Assembly (NCBI GenBank): GCA_001805375.1 | Contig: MHFY01000110.1 | Location: 32,768 to 40,621, forward strand | From: Omnitrophica WOR_2 bacterium GWA2_47_8 | GTDB taxonomy: Bacteria; Omnitrophota; Gorgyraeia; Zapsychrales; GWA2-47-8 | Length of the DNA stretch: 7,854 bases | Reading direction: 5' to 3' | Part shown: one piece after another, positions 6,409 to 7,854 of the stretch | Layout: every line of letters begins with the position of its first letter | Position numbering within the stretch: position 1 is the first letter of the stretch | Translations under genes and position numbers: made by a program | The notes under the pieces: generated by a model | Told to the model about the DNA's origin: nothing | The model's database searches: none | The model's input: the letters and a program-made list of their open reading frames with translations, nothing else

Positions 6409-7399
6409 CTGCTTTACTTCCCTGAAGGTTTAAAAGAGGAATAATGTTCGTTCCTTGCGGATCCACAATGTAAATCTTTCCGGCCTTGGGCAAAACTTCG
6501 CGCAGTGTCTCAAGGTAAAGACGCTTTTTTGTGACATCTTGGGCTATTTTGTAAGCCTCCCAGGTTTGAGAAAACTTAGACGCGTCCCCCTTGGCTTCAT
6601 TAACTCTTTTTAAGGCATACCCTTCCGATTCCCGGATGACCTTCTCCGATTCGCCTTTGGCCCTTGGAACAACCTTGTTGTAGGCCTCCCAGGCCTGGTT
6701 AATGACCTTTTCTTTTTCCTGTTTGGCTTCGTTAACTTCATTAAAAGAAGGCTTTACCTCATCGGGCGGGTTGACATCCTGGAGTTTGACCGTTTCGATA
6801 TGTATCCCGCTTCCGTACGAATCAAGGATCTCCTGAAGCTTTTTCTGCACCATGTCATTGATTTCCATACGCCGTATGGTCAGGGCCTCTGACACAGAAC
6901 TGTCCCCTACCACCTCACGCATGACCACCTGCGAGATATCCCGGACCGTTTGCAGAGGGTCACGGATATGAAATAATAATTTCACGGGGTCTTTGATCTT
7001 AAATTGCACGATCCAGGTCACGTCCAAGACATTCAGATCCCCGGTGAGCATCAAAGACTCGTCATGAAAAGACTGAGTGGAATATTGATTGCGCACACCC
7101 GGGGTGTCGGTGCGGAAACCGAATTCCTGTTTATAAACCCGCTGGACTTTCACTTTATCCAATTGCTCAATATTAAAGGGGAGCTTCCAATGTAGGCCGG
7201 GCTGTGTTGTCCGGTCATAACGGCCAAAACGGCGGATGATGCCCACCTCATCAGGATCGATGGAATAAAAACTCGTTAAGGCAAACCCTAAAACAACGAA
7301 TAAAAGAATATACAACGGAAGATACTGCGAGAAATTGGAAAATTTCCTTTGGCCTTGGCGGAATAATTCTTCTGGGGTATCAGGTATTTTAAAAGGCAT
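6398..7399 (-). CDS. hflK: HflK, SPFH/prohibitin-family partner of HflC
   Basis: This is the 333-residue partner subunit of HflC in the FtsH-regulating complex of the inner membrane. A short cytosolic N-terminus (MPFKIPDTPEELFRQ) precedes one helix (about 27-44). The SPFH domain follows, with YSIDPDEVGIIRRFGRY (45-61), PGLHWKLPFNIEQ (66-78) and LMLTGDLNVLDVTWIVQF (116-133), the last being the classic HflK strand. Next come VNPPDEV and the charged helix AKQEKEKVINQAWEAYNKVVPRAKGESEKVI (about 228-258). The C-terminus TLREVLPKAGKIYIVDP is typical. It lacks the long glycine/proline-rich N-terminal extension and C-terminal tail of the E. coli protein (about 419 residues). The start is secure: a TAG lies in frame at 7411-7409 with no start codon between it and the ATG. 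No ribosome site precedes it, fitting the leaderless promoter. Confidence 0.94.
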   Translation of the reverse strand: MPFKIPDTPEELFRQGQRKFSNFSQYLPLYILLFVVLGFALTSFYSIDPDEVGIIRRFGRYDRTTQPGLHWKLPFNIEQLDKVKVQRVYKQEFGFRTDTPGVRNQYSTQSFHDESLMLTGDLNVLDVTWIVQFKIKDPVKLLFHIRDPLQTVRDISQVVMREVVGDSSVSEALTIRRMEINDMVQKKLQEILDSYGSGIHIETVKLQDVNPPDEVKPSFNEVNEAKQEKEKVINQAWEAYNKVVPRAKGESEKVIRESEGYALKRVNEAKGDASKFSQTWEAYKIAQDVTKKRLYLETLREVLPKAGKIYIVDPQGTNIIPLLNLQGSKADEK

Positions 7400-7405
7400 G
7401 TGGTT

Positions 7406-7433
7406 ATTCTAAAGTTTCTCTATGAATTGTCAA
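7406..7433 (-). promoter_or_regulatory. Consensus-like sigma70 promoter of hflK-hflC, predicted leaderless
   Basis: A perfect -35 box TTGACA (7433-7428), a 16-base spacer and -10 box TAGAAT (7411-7406; five of six consensus bases) precede hflK. Seven bases past the -10 is position 7399, exactly the A of the hflK ATG, so the transcript should start at the start codon. The -35 lies within the last codons of the RHS fragment, and that fragment's stop (7422-7420) lies in the spacer. Confidence 0.8.
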
Positions 7434-7854
7434 GTGCTCTTACAGATTTAACTGGGTCCTCCCGCTGTAAAAATCTCCCAATGCGCTGGTCATACATGCG
7501 GCTTCTGTAATAATAAATTCCGCTCTCGGAATCTAGACGCCGGCCGGTGAAAAAGAACGGATTGCCGATGGTACTGGGCGCCGAAGGCGCCCCAAAGACA
7601 TCATAGTTATACGATTCCACAACCGCCCCTGACGCATTTGTAATATCGGTCACACTTCCCAACCCATCGTAATGATAATAATAAGTATTCCCGCCACGCG
7701 TCATCGTGAGGACTTCGTCGATGTTATCGCCGTAGACATAGTCGGCCAGCAAGGCGCCGGTTGAAGAACGCTCTTCGATCTCTGAAATGATTTCTAAACT
7801 TACGGAACGCAGTGAACGTAAGTTTGTGAAATCATTCATCCCAGGAGCGAAGCG
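7420..7854 (-). CDS. RHS repeat-associated core fragment (start beyond right edge; probably 3'-truncated remnant)
   Basis: The frame is open from the window edge through 144 codons to TAG at 7422-7420. The ATG at 7839 is only the first methionine in view, preceded in frame by RFAPG, so the true start is probably off the window. Counting from that ATG, the RHS core is clear: GALLADYVYGDNIDEVLTMTR (28-48), YYYHYDGLGSVTDITNASGAVVESYNYDVFG (53-83), NPFFFTGRRLDSESGIYYYRSRMYDQRIGRFLQREDP (93-129). RHS proteins are large YD-repeat shells around a C-terminal toxin or are surface proteins. Here the usual continuation after DP (GG-x-N-x-Y-x-Y-x-x-N-x-P...) and any toxin tip are missing: only about ten residues (VKSVRALDNS) follow, the last encoded by the hflK promoter. 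Residues 2-18 come from a palindrome (7786-7836) in place of expected repeat sequence. I judge it a remnant, though expression cannot be excluded. Confidence 0.82.
   Translation of the reverse strand, partial: RFAPGMNDFTNLRSLRSVSLEIISEIEERSSTGALLADYVYGDNIDEVLTMTRGGNTYYYHYDGLGSVTDITNASGAVVESYNYDVFGAPSAPSTIGNPFFFTGRRLDSESGIYYYRSRMYDQRIGRFLQREDPVKSVRALDNS
7576..7592. repeat. Perfect GC-only hairpin inside the RHS coding region
   Basis: GGGCGCC and GGCGCCC pair perfectly over seven bases around a three-base loop. It encodes the AP-SAP part of the variable linker between the FG and NPF blocks of the RHS core. It has no T-run and lies mid-gene, so it is not a terminator; it may be a small palindrome tolerated in a variable loop. 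Confidence 0.5.
7786..7836. repeat. 51-bp imperfect palindrome read in frame within the RHS fragment
   Basis: The outer arms (7786-7794 and 7828-7836, AATGATTTC/GAAATCATT) and inner arms (7796-7804 and 7817-7825, AAACTTACG/CGTAAGTTT) are each perfect nine-base inverted repeats. They are separated by one unpaired base on one side and two on the other, around a 12-base loop. This resembles a small palindromic repeat inserted in coding sequence. It encodes residues 2-18 of the visible RHS fragment, a stretch that does not look like RHS repeat. Whether it recurs in the genome cannot be seen here. Confidence 0.7.

Noticed and set aside
7576..7592. GC hairpin as terminator or attenuator
   Set aside because: It is mid-coding, has no T-run, and lies in a variable linker of the RHS core.
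7420..7854. RHS gene as an active polymorphic toxin with an immunity partner
   Set aside because: Only about ten residues follow the core, no toxin domain is present, and no small immunity gene follows; hflK begins 21 bases later.

Overview
The window is a densely coding bacterial segment with every supported gene on the minus strand, so transcription runs from the right edge to the left. Base composition is moderate, by eye somewhat under 50% G+C. HflK/HflC, long GT-C-type membrane proteins and an RHS fragment suggest a Gram-negative-type (diderm) bacterium. An uncultured lineage such as Omnitrophota would fit, but this is a low-confidence guess from gene style, not from a marker gene.

Layout in transcription order. 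(1) 7854-7420: the end of an RHS-repeat protein whose start lies beyond the right edge. It carries the RHS core but stops about ten residues after the core's DP motif, and its last codons lie inside the next gene's promoter. A 51-bp imperfect palindrome (7786-7836) is read in frame within it. (2) 7399-5431: hflK and hflC, overlapping by 11 bases, the two membrane-anchored SPFH subunits that surround the FtsH protease. They follow a consensus-like promoter and end in a strong intrinsic terminator (5368-5410). (3) 5334-4032: prmA (ribosomal protein L11 methyltransferase) and, 13 bases later, a small GGQ release-factor-like protein of the ribosome-rescue type. (4) 3972-1: moaC (molybdenum cofactor synthesis), coupled by an ATGA overlap to a GT-C/GT39-like membrane glycosyltransferase, then after one base a large YfhO-like membrane protein with an N-terminal LamG/DUF1080-like domain. 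That last gene runs off the left edge: 663 codons are open without a stop.

How they fit together. hflKC is membrane-protein quality control. prmA plus the GGQ protein is a translation-related pair. The moaC-GT-YfhO run probably links a housekeeping cofactor gene by position only to an envelope glycan or lipid glycosylation pair. There is no non-coding stretch longer than about 100 bases.

The most notable points are: candidate promoters for hflK and prmA that put the transcription start at or within 2 bases of the ATG (leaderless mRNAs); an RHS remnant that reads into the hflK promoter; an in-frame palindromic element in the RHS gene; and the lectin-like plus YfhO-like architecture beside a GT39-like partner. 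I found no CRISPR array, tRNA, rRNA, insertion sequence or clear new defence system.
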